Assembly (NCBI GenBank): GCA_030447875.1
Contig: JAUJOA010000003.1
Coordinates: forward strand, 33,415 to 97,414
From: Thermoleophilaceae bacterium
GTDB taxonomy: Bacteria; Actinomycetota; Thermoleophilia; Solirubrobacterales; Thermoleophilaceae
Reading direction: 5' to 3'
DNA length: 64,000 nucleotides
The notes below the pieces were generated by a model. It had not been told where the DNA came from. It saw nothing but the letters and a program-made list of their open reading frames with translations, and ran no database searches. The translations under genes were made by a program, and so were the position numbers. Shown one piece after another: positions 31,156 to 41,417 of this stretch. Within the stretch, counting starts at the first letter, position 1. Every line of letters starts with the position of its first letter.

Positions 31156-33018
31156 CTACTCGACCGTGACCGTCTTCGCCAGGTTGCGTGGCTGATCCAC
31201 GTTCAGTCCCCGCGCGCGCGCGATCTCATAGGCGAGCAGCTGGAGCGGGACGATCGCGAGGATCGGCTGCAGGAGCCAGTCGGTCCGGGGGACGTAGACC
31301 ACCTCCTCCGCATGGTCGGCGACCCTCGTCGTTCCTTCCGTGGCCACGGCGATCACGTGCGCCCCGCGCGCACGTACCTCCGCGATGTTCGAGAGGACCT
31401 TGTCGAGCACGGGAGCGTCGGTGGCCACGCACACGACGGGCGTCCGCTCGTCGAGCAGGGCGATCGGCCCGTGCTTCATCTCGCCGGCCGCGTAGGCGTC
31501 GGTCGGGATGTAGGAGATCTCCTTGAGCTTCAGAGCACCCTCGAGGCACACGGGCAGCCCGACGTGGCGGCCGAGGTAGAGGAAGAACTGAGCGCCCGAG
31601 AACCGCTCGGCAGCCGAGCGGATGTCCACATCGGCGGTGTCGAGAAGCCTCGTGATCAGCTCGGGGACCCGCCGGAGCTCCGCGATCAGCTCCGTCAGCC
31701 TGCCGGCGGGAAGCGTGCCGCGCGTCTGGCCGAGCTTGAGCGCGACGAGGTACATGGCCGCCACCTGCGCCACGTAGGTCTTCGTGGCCGCTACCCCGAT
31801 CTCGAGTCCGGCGCGCGTGAAGAGCACGCCATCGGCGTCGCGCGTCGCCTGGCTTCCCATGACGTTAGAGACCGCCAGCACCTTCGCGCCGCGCTCACGC
31901 GCTAGGCGCATGGCAGCGAGCGTATCCGCCGTCTCGCCGGACTGCGAGATGCCGATCACGAGGTCTCCCTCGCCGACGACGGGGTCACGGTAGCGGTACT
32001 CGGAGGCGATATCCATCTCGACCGGCACGCGGGCCCAGTGCTCGATCGCGTAGCGGCCCACGAGCCCGGCGTGATAGGAGGTCCCGCAGGCGACGACCAC
32101 TATTCGCTTGAGGTCGCGGAGCTCGGAGTCGGACACGCCGATCTCCCCCAGGTCGACGTGGTCTTCACGAAGCCGATCGCCGATCGTCTCGGCCACCGCC
32201 TCGGGCTGCTCGTGGATCTCCTTCAGCATGAAGGTCTCGAAGCCGCCCTTCTCGGCCGCCTCCTCGTCCCAGTCGATCTGTTCCTCGGGACGCTCGATCG
32301 GCTTCCCCGAGTTCGCGTCGAAGAACTCAACTCGATCCGGCCTCACGGCGACGATCTCCTCGTCCTTCACGATCTGGACCCGGCGGGTCTCCTGGAGAAA
32401 GGCCGGGATGGCCGAGGCGATGAAGCTCTCGCCGTCGCCGACCCCCACCACGAGCGGCGGCTCCTTGCGAGCGCCGACGAGGAGATCGGGCTCGTCGGCG
32501 GCCATGGCGACGAACGCGTAGTGCCCGCGGAGCTCGGCGTACGCGCGGCCCACGGCCTCGACCAGGTCGCCGCCGTAATGCTCGGCGACCAGGTGCGCAA
32601 CGACCTCGGCATCGGTCTCGGACGTGAACTCCGCGCCGCTCTCGATCAGGCGGGCGCGGAGCTCCGGAAAGTTCTCGACGATCCCGTTGAGCACGATGTG
32701 GAACCGGTCAGCCGAGTCGAAATGCGGGTGCGCGTTCTCCTGGCTGACCCTGCCGTGCGTGGCCCAGCGGGTGTGCCCGATACCGGTGGTCGGCTCCAGC
32801 TCGGCGGTCGCCACCGCCCCGTCGGTGGCGGCGGCTCGCCCGGCCACGGCCTCGCGCAGGCAGGCCAGGTTTCCGACCGCGCGCACCGAGTCGATCCGGT
32901 GGTCGGCGAGCAACGACACGCCGGCGGAGTCATAGCCGCGGTACTCGAGCTTCTCGAGGCCCTGGAGAAGGAGCTCGCGGCACGGCCGGGCTCCGACATA
33001 TCCGACGATCCCGCACAC
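31156..33018 (-). CDS. glmS: Glutamine--fructose-6-phosphate aminotransferase (isomerizing)
   Basis: (GTG)CGIVGYVGARPCRELLLQGLEKLEYRGYDSAGVSLL; SIS domains GISQSGETADTLAAMRLARERGAKVLAVSNV; C-terminal NLAKTVTVE. Confidence 0.98.
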   Translation of the reverse strand: MCGIVGYVGARPCRELLLQGLEKLEYRGYDSAGVSLLADHRIDSVRAVGNLACLREAVAGRAAATDGAVATAELEPTTGIGHTRWATHGRVSQENAHPHFDSADRFHIVLNGIVENFPELRARLIESGAEFTSETDAEVVAHLVAEHYGGDLVEAVGRAYAELRGHYAFVAMAADEPDLLVGARKEPPLVVGVGDGESFIASAIPAFLQETRRVQIVKDEEIVAVRPDRVEFFDANSGKPIERPEEQIDWDEEAAEKGGFETFMLKEIHEQPEAVAETIGDRLREDHVDLGEIGVSDSELRDLKRIVVVACGTSYHAGLVGRYAIEHWARVPVEMDIASEYRYRDPVVGEGDLVIGISQSGETADTLAAMRLARERGAKVLAVSNVMGSQATRDADGVLFTRAGLEIGVAATKTYVAQVAAMYLVALKLGQTRGTLPAGRLTELIAELRRVPELITRLLDTADVDIRSAAERFSGAQFFLYLGRHVGLPVCLEGALKLKEISYIPTDAYAAGEMKHGPIALLDERTPVVCVATDAPVLDKVLSNIAEVRARGAHVIAVATEGTTRVADHAEEVVYVPRTDWLLQPILAIVPLQLLAYEIARARGLNVDQPRNLAKTVTVE

Positions 33019-33080
33019 GGGTCCCGCGTCACCTCCTTCGCGCCCGGCCGGAGGCGTCAGCCGGCGGCCCGTCGACAACC

Positions 33081-33106
33081 AAAAAGAGCCGCTTCAGCGC
33101 GGCTCT
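33081..33106 (-). terminator. Intrinsic terminator downstream of glmM / upstream of glmS
   Basis: Minus strand AGAGCCGC-gctgaa-GCGGCTCT followed by TTTT tract; 8-bp perfect stem, 6-nt loop. Confidence 0.8.
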
Positions 33107-33163
33107 CCCAAACCCCTTCTGGTTGAGACGATGCTACCAGCGGGTCAGGGCGCGAAAACGGCG

Positions 33164-34546
33164 TCAGCCGAGCTCGTGCTCCACGGTCGAGACCAGTCGC
33201 CGGGTCACCTCGTCGCACTCCGAGGGCTCGGGCGCCTCGACCATCACCCGCACCACGGGCTCGGTGCCCGAGGGTCGGACGAGTACGCGTCCCCGGCCGT
33301 CGAGGAGCTCGCCTTCACGAGCGACGGCTTCCCAGATCGAGGTCGCTGACTCGAGCCGCGCGGCGTCGGCCACGCGCACGTTGACCAGCCGCTGAGGAAG
33401 CTTTCTCATCGAGTCCCGCTCGGCGAGGTCACGGCCCGCCAGCGCCTCGAGCGTGAGCAGGGCGGCGGCGATCCCGTCGCCCGAGGGCACGAACTTCGTG
33501 TCGATGATGTGGCCGGACTGCTCGCCGCCCAGCGCCCAGCCACGCTCGATCAGCTCGAGCAGAACGTGGCGGTCGCCGACCGGCGTGGTGGCCACCCGCA
33601 CGCCCGCCGCCTCCATCGCCTGATGAAAGCCGTAGTTCGTCATCACGGTGACCGCGACGCCACCGCCGGGCAAGCTTCCGCGGCCGCGCAGGTGCAGAGC
33701 GGCGAGCGCGATCAACTCGTCTCCATCCACCACCTCGCCGCGCCGGTCGACCGCGAGCACTCGATCGCCGTCGCCGTCGAAGGCGAACCCGATGTCGAAG
33801 TCCTCGTCCGCCATCCGCCCCGTCAGTCCCTCGAGGTGAGTCGACCCGCACTCCTGGTTGATGTTGCGGCCGTCTGGTTGGACGGCCACAGCCGTCACTT
33901 CCGCGCCGAGGCGCCGGAAGATCTCCGGTGCCACCCGGTAAGTGGCGCCGTTCGCGCAATCGAGCAACACATGCACGTTCGTCAGGTCGAGGCCGCTGAA
34001 GCGCCCCTCGAGCTCGCGCAGGTAGTCGGAGCTCGACCCGTGCAGCTCGCGAACGCGTCCCGGACGCTTCTCCATCCCCAGCGCACCGTCCGACCGCGCG
34101 CGGACAGCCTCCTCCACGCGAGCCTCCTCCGAGTGTGACAGCTTCGTCCCGTCGGGGCCGAAGAACTTGATGCCGTTGTCTTGGAACGGGTTGTGGGAGG
34201 CGGAGACGACCGCTCCGAGGTCGAAGCCGAAGCGGCGCACCAGCAGCGCCGCACCGGGGGTGGGCAGAACGCCGCCGAGCAACGCCTGTCCGCCTGCGGC
34301 CGCCACTCCGGCGGCGAGCGCGGTCTCGAGCATGTGGCCCGATTCCCGAGTGTCGCGAACGATCAGCACTTGCGGCGACTCGACCGGGGACACGGTCGCC
34401 GCCCCTCGACCCAGCGCCAACGCCAGCTCAGGCGTCAGAAAGTCGCCCGCACCCCCGCGGACGCCATCCGTCCCGAACAACCGCTTGGGAGAGGGTCCGT
34501 GGGCGGACGGCACATCCGCCGCCGCGACATTCGCCTCCGCCGCCAC
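33164..34546 (-). CDS. glmM: Phosphoglucosamine mutase
   Basis: KRLFGTDGVRGGAGDFLTPELALALGRG; GAVVSASHNPFQDNGIKFFGPDGTKL; FAFDGDGDRVLAVD; RPSGTEPVVRVMVEA. Confidence 0.97.
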   Translation of the reverse strand: MAAEANVAAADVPSAHGPSPKRLFGTDGVRGGAGDFLTPELALALGRGAATVSPVESPQVLIVRDTRESGHMLETALAAGVAAAGGQALLGGVLPTPGAALLVRRFGFDLGAVVSASHNPFQDNGIKFFGPDGTKLSHSEEARVEEAVRARSDGALGMEKRPGRVRELHGSSSDYLRELEGRFSGLDLTNVHVLLDCANGATYRVAPEIFRRLGAEVTAVAVQPDGRNINQECGSTHLEGLTGRMADEDFDIGFAFDGDGDRVLAVDRRGEVVDGDELIALAALHLRGRGSLPGGGVAVTVMTNYGFHQAMEAAGVRVATTPVGDRHVLLELIERGWALGGEQSGHIIDTKFVPSGDGIAAALLTLEALAGRDLAERDSMRKLPQRLVNVRVADAARLESATSIWEAVAREGELLDGRGRVLVRPSGTEPVVRVMVEAPEPSECDEVTRRLVSTVEHELG

Positions 34547-34553
34547 CGGCGGA

Positions 34554-35519
34554 TCAGCGCTTCGAGAACTGCGGGCGCTTGCGGGCCTTCTTGAGGCCCG
34601 CCTTCTTGCGTTCCTTGACGCGCGGGTCGCGTGTGAGAAAGCCCCTGCGCTTCAGCTCGCCGCGAAGGTTGGGATCCGCCTCGACGAGCGCACGTGCAAC
34701 GCCGTGGCGAAGGGCGCCGGCCTGGGCGGACACCCCGCCACCGTGCAGCTTCGCGACGACGTCCATCCGCGAGTCGTACCCCGCCGTGCTCAGCGGTTGG
34801 CGGGCGGTCTTCTGAAGCGTCGGCCGCGGGAAGAACTCCTCGAGCGAGCGCCCGTTGACGATGTAGGCGCCGCTGCCTGGCTTCAGGATGACGCGCGCGA
34901 CCGAGGTCTTGCGCTTGCCGGTGGCCTGGTAGCGCGCGTCGGCGGCGAGCTCCATCGGAGTCCGGGGCTCCGGCGCCTCCTCAGGCCCGGCCCCGGCCTC
35001 CACGACGGCGGGCGAGGGCTCGGCCACCGCGTCGTCCTCGCTGGCGGGCTCCGCGTAGGCAGCGCCTTCCTCGGCATAGGGGTCGGCCTGAGTCGACGGC
35101 TCGTCGAGGACCAGGTCCGGCTCGAGGTCGGCGCCCGGCACCACCTCGGGGGCCTCGTCGGCGGCGGGCTCGTCGCGGCGAGGGCGCGGTCGCTCCGGCT
35201 GGCTCGACTGGCCCGGCGGAGCGCCGGGCGCATCGGCGGTCAGGGGCTCCGACGCCGCCGCCGCGTCCTCCGCCGGGCGCGCAACCTCGGCCGGTGGCTC
35301 CTCGGTGGCTGCGGCGTCGGCCTCGTTGGCGTCGGCCGCGGGGGCGTCGCCCGCGGGGGCGTCTGTCGCGGGCCCGCCGTGCTCCGGCGCCTCGGCCGCC
35401 TGACTTTCGCTCGGGGCGGCCTCGGGGATGTCCTCCCGGCCGGCGTTCTCCTCGGGCTGGGCGCCCGGAGCGTTTCCTGCGTCGGGCCCCTCGGGGCTCG
35501 TGCGCTCGTCGTCCATCAT
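34554..35519 (-). CDS. rpsI: 30S ribosomal protein S9 with about 185-aa acidic Ala/Glu/Pro-rich N-terminal extension
   Basis: C-terminal core [36 protein letters not shown]...[20 protein letters not shown]; frame open and acidic up to MMDDERTS, overlapping the rplM stop (ATGA). Confidence 0.93.
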   Translation of the reverse strand: MMDDERTSPEGPDAGNAPGAQPEENAGREDIPEAAPSESQAAEAPEHGGPATDAPAGDAPAADANEADAAATEEPPAEVARPAEDAAAASEPLTADAPGAPPGQSSQPERPRPRRDEPAADEAPEVVPGADLEPDLVLDEPSTQADPYAEEGAAYAEPASEDDAVAEPSPAVVEAGAGPEEAPEPRTPMELAADARYQATGKRKTSVARVILKPGSGAYIVNGRSLEEFFPRPTLQKTARQPLSTAGYDSRMDVVAKLHGGGVSAQAGALRHGVARALVEADPNLRGELKRRGFLTRDPRVKERKKAGLKKARKRPQFSKR

Positions 35520-35953
35520 CGGGCGTCCACCTCCATCGGCTCCGGCTTCTGCGCGGCGTGCGGGTGGTCGCCCCCGGCATAGACCTTCAGTTTCGTCAGC
35601 TGCTGACGGCTCAGGCGGTTCCGCGGCATCATTCCCCGAACCGCGAGCCGGATTACCTCCTCCGGACGGCGCGCCAGCATCTCGCCGAGGGTGCGGGACC
35701 GCAGGCCTCCCGGATAACCCGAGTGGCGGTAGTAACGCTTCTCCTCGAGCTTGTTGCCGGTCACCGCGATCTTCTCCGCGTTGACGACGATGACGAAGTC
35801 GCCCACGTCGCAGTGAGGCGTGTACTCCGGCTTGCGCTTCCCGCGGAGCGCATCCGCTATCTGAGTGGCCAGACGGCCGAGCGTCTTGCCGCTGGCGTCG
35901 ACCACGAGCCAGTTGCGCTCGCGCGTAGCGGGATTTGCTGCGAAGGTCTTCAT
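35516..35953 (-). CDS. rplM: 50S ribosomal protein L13
   Basis: [83 protein letters not shown]. Confidence 0.97.
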   Translation of the reverse strand: MKTFAANPATRERNWLVVDASGKTLGRLATQIADALRGKRKPEYTPHCDVGDFVIVVNAEKIAVTGNKLEEKRYYRHSGYPGGLRSRTLGEMLARRPEEVIRLAVRGMMPRNRLSRQQLTKLKVYAGGDHPHAAQKPEPMEVDAR

Positions 35954-36110
35954 GACTGAGGGCCGGGCGGGGCCCGGCCGGAGCCGTGGACGCTGAGCCG
36001 CGCGGCAGCGGACATGTTGACACACCGGGCCGTGACGAAACGGTACGCGCTCCCGCCCGTCCTGCGACGGCGGCTTCCGGTGGCTGCCAGGTCATGTCCG
36101 CCCGCGGCGC

Positions 36111-36138
36111 TTGTTCCGCCGAGTTTCCTCGTTATACT
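36111..36138 (+). promoter_or_regulatory. Candidate sigma-70-like promoter upstream of the riboswitch
   Basis: TTGTTC (36111-36116), 16-nt spacer, TATACT (36133-36138). Confidence 0.5.
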
Positions 36139-36164
36139 GCCGCGCTGGTCCGACAAGCCAGCCG

Positions 36165-36320
36165 AATCCTCGGGCGACTGCGCCGGGGAACGGGGGAACC
36201 AATCGGCGGTCGAAGGTGACCGTCGAGGGGCGAATCGGTTGAGCGCATCAGCGCTCGCAGGTCCGTAGCGCCGCTCTTTCGGCGCGAGCCCGTCAGCTAA
36301 CCCCGTAGGCACGAGAAAGA
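36165..36320 (+). ncRNA. Cyclic-di-AMP (ydaO/yuaA) riboswitch
   Basis: GGGGGAACCAATCGG ... GAGGGGCGAATCGGTTGAGCGC ... GCGAGCCCGTCAGCTAACCCCGTAGGC, near-consensus conserved blocks in order, just upstream of an M23 peptidase; boundaries approximate. Confidence 0.9.
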
Positions 36321-36332
36321 GGGGCGAAGACC

Positions 36333-37217
36333 GTGCGGGAAGCGGGCGAACGAGACGTACCGAGACGAGGACGGCTGGCCGCCGGCGCGCTGGCGGTGGC
36401 CGCGCTCGCCGCGAGCGCCGTGCTGCCCTCGGGGGCCGCCGCGGAAGATCTCGTCCGCGCCTCGGGGCCCGGCGATCCGGAGGGTCCTCGGGTCGAGACC
36501 GCCACCAACGCACGGAAGGTCTACTACCGCGCCGAGGAGTCCATCAAGCTCTACTACCGGGTGACCGATCCGAAGCCGGTGGAGGTCAAGATCGACCTGA
36601 TCAACGACTCCAGCGGGCGCGTGATCGAGACCTGGAGGCCCCCGCCCGTGGAGTCGGACGAGGTCCAACGCGTGCGGTGGCGCGGCGTGATTGACGGAGA
36701 CCTCAGGCGCGACGGCCGCTATCGCTTCCGCCTCACCGCGGAGGACAGCCAGGGCTTCACCTCCAGCAGCGCCGCCGAGGGCGATCGCGATCGCGACGCC
36801 TTCAGGTTCTACCGGAACTACTTCCCGGTTCGCGGCCGTCACACCTACGGTGACGGCTTCGGCGCCGGTCGCGGGCACCGGGGGCAGGACGTCTTCGCCG
36901 ATTGCGGCACGGACCTCCAGGCGGCCCGCGGCGGCACCGTTCAGACGCGGGCGTACCACAGCGCGGCCGGCTACTACCTGGTAATCGACGGCAAGAAGAC
37001 AAAGGTGGACTACGTCTACATGCACCTCCGGCGCCCGTCGCCGCGGCGGGAGGGCGAGCGGGTGCGCACCGGCCAGCGGCTCGGGAACGTCGGCCAGTCA
37101 GGGAACGCCTCCGGCTGCCATCTTCACTTCGAGCTCTGGAGCGGGCCGGGCTGGTACGAGGGTGGCGACGCGTTCGATGCGACGCCGTCGCTTAAGTACT
37201 GGGACTCCTACAGCTAG
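36333..37217 (+). CDS. Secreted M23 family peptidase
   Basis: Signal-like N-terminus; GHRGQDVFADCGTDLQAARGGTVQTRAYHSAAGYYLVIDGKKTKVDYVYMHL...GQSGNASGCHLHFELW (HxxxD and HxH metal motifs). Confidence 0.9.
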   Translation: MREAGERDVPRRGRLAAGALAVAALAASAVLPSGAAAEDLVRASGPGDPEGPRVETATNARKVYYRAEESIKLYYRVTDPKPVEVKIDLINDSSGRVIETWRPPPVESDEVQRVRWRGVIDGDLRRDGRYRFRLTAEDSQGFTSSSAAEGDRDRDAFRFYRNYFPVRGRHTYGDGFGAGRGHRGQDVFADCGTDLQAARGGTVQTRAYHSAAGYYLVIDGKKTKVDYVYMHLRRPSPRREGERVRTGQRLGNVGQSGNASGCHLHFELWSGPGWYEGGDAFDATPSLKYWDSYS

Positions 37218-37392
37218 GCAGGGGCCCCTGCAAACCTTCGCCTGCCGGCGTCCTCGGGTCTCGCCTTGGCCCACCAAGGCTTCGACCCTGCGTCCTTGGC
37301 AGACTCGGTTTTCGGAGCCCCTGCGGTCGGGCCCCTACGGGGCGGTTACGGCGATTCTGTGAGTACCACGATCGGTATCCAACTTTGCCGCG

Positions 37393-39075
37393 TCACTCCC
37401 ACTCGATCGTTCCCGGGGGCTTTGAGGTGATGTCGAGCACCACGCGGTTCACCTGCGGGATCTCGTTGATCATCCGGGAGGCGGTGCGCTCCAGCAGGTC
37501 GTAGGGCAGGCGTGCCCAGTCGGCGGTCATCGCGTCGTCGCTCGTCACGGCTCGGATGACTACCACGTATCCGTAGCTGCGCTCGTCGCCCTGCACGCCG
37601 ACCGAGCGCAGGTCGCCGGGCAGGACGCAAAAGGATTGCCAGAGCTGGCGGTAGAGGCCGGCGTTGCGAATCTCATCCTGCAGCACGAAGTCGGCGTCGC
37701 GGAGGAGATCGAGGCGCTCGCGCGTGACCTCACCGCCGACGATCCTGATCCCGAGACCAGGGCCGGGGAAGGGCTGGCGCCAGACGAGGCGCTCGGGAAG
37801 CCCGAGCGCCGCCCCCACCTCACGGACCTCGTCCTTGAACAGCGTCCGAAGCGGCTCGACCAGCTCGAACTCGAGGTCCTCGGGGAGGCCGCCGACGTTG
37901 TGGTGAGACTTGATCGTCGCAGCGCCCGTGCCGCCGCCCGACTCGATCACGTCGGAGTAGAGCGTCCCCTGCACGAGGTAGCGCGGGTCGTCGAGCTTCG
38001 CCGCCTCCTCCTCGAAGACCCGGATGAACTCGGTCCCGATGATCTTGCGCTTCGCCTCGGGGTCGGTCACGCCGCTCAGCCGGTCGAGGAAGCGATCCTG
38101 GGCGTCGACCGCGACGAGCGGGACCTTGAAGTTGTCTCTGAAAGCCGCGACGACCTGATCGCCTTCGCTCTTTCGCATCAGCCCGTGGTCGACGAAGATG
38201 CACGTGAGCTGGTCCCCGACCGCGCGATGCACGAGCAGCGCAGCCACGGACGAGTCGACGCCGCCCGAGAGCCCGCAGATCACCTTGCCGTCTCCCACCT
38301 GCTCGCGGATGCGCGCGATCTGCTGCTCCGCGATCGACGCAGCCGTCCACGACATGTGGCACCCGCAGGCGTCCTCGAGAAACGTCGCGAGGATCTCGGT
38401 GCCGTGCGGGGTGCGGACGACCTCCGGATGGAACTGGATCCCGTAGAGGCCGCGCTCGGCGTCCTCCAGGGCGGCCACCGGGCTGTGCGGCGAGGACGCG
38501 AGCGGCGTAAAGCCCGGCGGTGCCTCGAAGACGCTGTCTCGGTGGCTCATCAGGCAGTTCTGCTGCCGGTCCGGCAGGGCGCGAAGCAGAAGCCCGCGCT
38601 CTGTGACCGTGAGCGGCGTCGTGCCGAACTCACCGCTCTCGGCCGCCTCGACCCGTCCGCCGAGCTCGCGAGCCATCGCCTGCATGCCGTAACAAATGCC
38701 GAGCACGGGAATCCCCAGCTCGAGGAGCTCGCGCCGCAGGCGCGGGGCGTCCTCTGAGTAGACGGAGGCCGGTCCGCCCGAGAGGATCAGCCCTCGCGGT
38801 GCGCGCCGCCGGATCTCGTCGAGCGGAAGGTCGTGCGGCAGGAGCTCGGAGAAGACGCCGCACTCGCGGATCCGGCGAGCGATGAGCTGCGAGTACTGGC
38901 CGCCGAAGTCCAGGACGAGCGCCTCCTCGACCGCCTGGGCATCACCCCGTCCGCCCTCGGCGATCTCGGCGTGCGGAGCCGCCCGTTCGCGCGTCGTGAC
39001 GACCCTCTCGGCGACCGCTCCCGCCGCGGTCGACCGATCCTGTCGGACCGCCCGCGCGCCGGCCGGCCGCGTCAC
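37393..39075 (-). CDS. guaA: GMP synthase (glutamine-hydrolysing)
   Basis: [77 protein letters not shown]-terminal KPPGTIEWE; true start probably downstream of the ORF-track start. Confidence 0.97.
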   Translation of the reverse strand: MTRPAGARAVRQDRSTAAGAVAERVVTTRERAAPHAEIAEGGRGDAQAVEEALVLDFGGQYSQLIARRIRECGVFSELLPHDLPLDEIRRRAPRGLILSGGPASVYSEDAPRLRRELLELGIPVLGICYGMQAMARELGGRVEAAESGEFGTTPLTVTERGLLLRALPDRQQNCLMSHRDSVFEAPPGFTPLASSPHSPVAALEDAERGLYGIQFHPEVVRTPHGTEILATFLEDACGCHMSWTAASIAEQQIARIREQVGDGKVICGLSGGVDSSVAALLVHRAVGDQLTCIFVDHGLMRKSEGDQVVAAFRDNFKVPLVAVDAQDRFLDRLSGVTDPEAKRKIIGTEFIRVFEEEAAKLDDPRYLVQGTLYSDVIESGGGTGAATIKSHHNVGGLPEDLEFELVEPLRTLFKDEVREVGAALGLPERLVWRQPFPGPGLGIRIVGGEVTRERLDLLRDADFVLQDEIRNAGLYRQLWQSFCVLPGDLRSVGVQGDERSYGYVVVIRAVTSDDAMTADWARLPYDLLERTASRMINEIPQVNRVVLDITSKPPGTIEWE

Positions 39076-40322
39076 TCGCCGACGGGCGTCGGCTCGCTGG
39101 GGACCGCCGGGGCGGGACCGCTGCCGTTCGTGATCCCGTCGCGAGACGGGGCAGCGGCGGCCCCGCCGCTGCCCATCCCGATCGCCTGGTCTCGCTGGAG
39201 CCGCTTGCCCTCCGACTGGAGCGCCGGCGCCACCATCACCTCGGCGCGGTGAAAGGACGGGATGTCCTCGTAGCCACAGGCCATCGAGGTGCGCAGGCTG
39301 CCCATGAGGTTGAAGGTGCCGTCGTTCTCGTGCGCGGGGCCGAGGAGGATCTGCTCGAGCGTGCCGTTCTGGGTCGTCTTGACGCGCGCGCCGCGCGGCA
39401 GCGACGGGTGGAAGGTGGCCATGCCCCAGTGAAAGCCGCGCCCGGGCGCCTCATAGGCGCGCGCCAGCGGGGAGCCGATCATCACCGCGTCGGCTCCGCA
39501 GGCGAAAGCCTTGGCGACGTCGCCCCCGTTGCCCATCCCGCCGTCGGCGATCACCTTCACGTAGTCCCCGGTCTCGAGCATGTGCTGTGAGCGGGCGGCC
39601 TGGACGTCCGAGATCGCCGTGGCCTGGGGCACGCCGATTCCGAGTACCCCTCGAGTCGTGCACGCGGCTCCGGGCCCGACGCCGACGAGAACCGCCACGG
39701 CGCCCGTGCGCATCAGGTGCAGGCCGGTGGAGTAGGAGGCGCAGCCACCGACGATGACGGGGATCGGCACCTCCTTCAGGAACTCCTTCAGGTTGAGCGG
39801 CTCCGATGTCGTGGACACGTGCTCGGCGGATATGACCGTGCCCTGGATGACGAGGATGTCGAGGCCCGCCTCGAGCACCGCGTCGTAGTGCTTGAGCACC
39901 CGCTGGGGCGTGAGCGACGCCGCACATACGACACCCTGCTCCTTGACCTCGCGGATCCGCTGCCCGAGCAGCTCGGGAATGATCGGCGCCGAGTAGATGC
40001 GCTGCATCTCGGAGGTCGCCGCCTCGGGCGGCAGCTTGGAGATCCGCTCGAGCTGGTCGTCGGCGTCCTCGTACCTCGTGAAGACGCCCTCGAGGTTCAT
40101 CACCGCCAGCCCGCCGAGCTTGCCGACGATGCCGGCCGTGGTGGGAGACACGACCCCGTCCATCGCCGCCGCGAGCAGGGGCAGCTCGAACCGGTAGGGG
40201 CCGAGCGTCCACGTGATGTCGATGTCGTCCGGGTCGCGGGTGCGGCGAGAGGGCACGATGGCGATGTCGTCGAAGCCGAAGGCGCGACGGCCCTTCTTGC
40301 CCCGGCCGATCTCTACTTCCAT
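39072..40322 (-). CDS. GuaB3 family IMP dehydrogenase-related protein
   Basis: [100 protein letters not shown]. Confidence 0.92.
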   Translation of the reverse strand: MEVEIGRGKKGRRAFGFDDIAIVPSRRTRDPDDIDITWTLGPYRFELPLLAAAMDGVVSPTTAGIVGKLGGLAVMNLEGVFTRYEDADDQLERISKLPPEAATSEMQRIYSAPIIPELLGQRIREVKEQGVVCAASLTPQRVLKHYDAVLEAGLDILVIQGTVISAEHVSTTSEPLNLKEFLKEVPIPVIVGGCASYSTGLHLMRTGAVAVLVGVGPGAACTTRGVLGIGVPQATAISDVQAARSQHMLETGDYVKVIADGGMGNGGDVAKAFACGADAVMIGSPLARAYEAPGRGFHWGMATFHPSLPRGARVKTTQNGTLEQILLGPAHENDGTFNLMGSLRTSMACGYEDIPSFHRAEVMVAPALQSEGKRLQRDQAIGMGSGGAAAAPSRDGITNGSGPAPAVPSEPTPVGE

Positions 40323-40436
40323 GGCGGCATCCTAGGTTCGGCGGCGGATCGAAAGCTCGCGCGGGGCGAGCCCGAAATTGACCTTAGCAGCGCGGCGGCC
40401 GACTGCAGGGGGCCGAAAATCCGGTGGTTGCGGGCT

Positions 40437-41417
40437 CTATCCGCGCGCTTCCAGCGCGGGCTCGGAGACCGCCTCGACGTTCACCTCGCCGGCCAGCCGC
40501 TCGACTGCCCTCGGGTCGAGCACACCGGCGCCGAAGTGCTGCGTCGACTCGGCTCCGCAGGCGACCGCGAAGCGGAGGCCGTCCTCGGGCGGACTGCCCC
40601 CGTAGCGGGCGGCCACGTACCCCGCGAGGAAGGCGTCGCCGGAGCCGACACCCGACACCGGCGTGTCGACCGGGTCGACGGTGACCCGGTAGAGCCGGTG
40701 TGACTGCGGCGGGCCGTCGGGATCGCCGATCAGCGCAAGGCACCCGGCCGGCTGCGTCATGACCGCCTCCTTCGCGCCGAGCTCCAAGATCTCCCTCATG
40801 GCCACGAGCCGGTCCTCCTCGTCGTCGAACTCATGGCCGACGAGCTCCTCGGCCTCGAGCTCGTTCGGCGTGACGACGGTCGGCTCGGCGCGCGTCGCGA
40901 GGCGAAGCGACTCCCCCTCCGAGTCGAGGACGGTCGTCACCCCGAGCTTCTTCATCTCGTGGACGAGCTCGGCGTAGAGGCCCGGATCGGCTCCGCGCGG
41001 AAGGCTGCCGGCGAACACGCAGACGCCGGCGCCCTTGGCGAGGTAGAGGAGCTTGTCCCTGAAGAGCTCGAGCTCGGCCTCGGAGACCTGCGGCCCGTGC
41101 TCGTTGATCTCGGTCTGCTCGCCGGAGGTCGGGTCGACCACGGCCGTCGAGGTGCGCGACTCCTCGCGGATGCGCACGAAGTCGTTCAGGATCGCCTCGT
41201 CGGTGAGCTGCTCGATGATCCGCGTACCGGTGGGGCCTCCGGCCACACCCGTCGCGATCACCGGCTGGCCGAGCGCCTTCAGCGCGCGCGCCACGTTGAC
41301 GCCCTTTCCGCCCGCCATGGCCCTTTGCTCGACCGCGCGATGCCTGCGCCCCAACCTGAAGTTCGGAACGGCGAGGGTCTTGTCGACGGCGGCGTTAAGT
41401 GTGACCGTGATGATCAT
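40437..41417 (-). CDS. PfkB family hexose kinase (1-phosphofructokinase-like)
   Basis: MIITVTLNAAVDKTLAVPNFRLGRRHRAVEQRAMAGGKGVNVARALKALGQPV; PVSGVGSGDAFLAGYVAA. Confidence 0.88.
   Translation of the reverse strand: MIITVTLNAAVDKTLAVPNFRLGRRHRAVEQRAMAGGKGVNVARALKALGQPVIATGVAGGPTGTRIIEQLTDEAILNDFVRIREESRTSTAVVDPTSGEQTEINEHGPQVSEAELELFRDKLLYLAKGAGVCVFAGSLPRGADPGLYAELVHEMKKLGVTTVLDSEGESLRLATRAEPTVVTPNELEAEELVGHEFDDEEDRLVAMREILELGAKEAVMTQPAGCLALIGDPDGPPQSHRLYRVTVDPVDTPVSGVGSGDAFLAGYVAARYGGSPPEDGLRFAVACGAESTQHFGAGVLDPRAVERLAGEVNVEAVSEPALEARG

Noticed and set aside
33018-33163. Possible glmS ribozyme in the glmS leader
   Set aside because: The region before glmS is short and contains only a simple terminator hairpin; I could not find the conserved ribozyme core
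34554-36095. ORF-track extension of the S9 frame upstream of 35519
   Set aside because: Upstream part overlaps rplM, which has unambiguous L13 protein; the MMDD start at the ATGA overlap is more plausible
37218-37390. Possible tRNA between M23 gene and guaA
   Set aside because: Hairpins are present but no cloverleaf, T-loop GTTCRA or anticodon arm arrangement was identifiable
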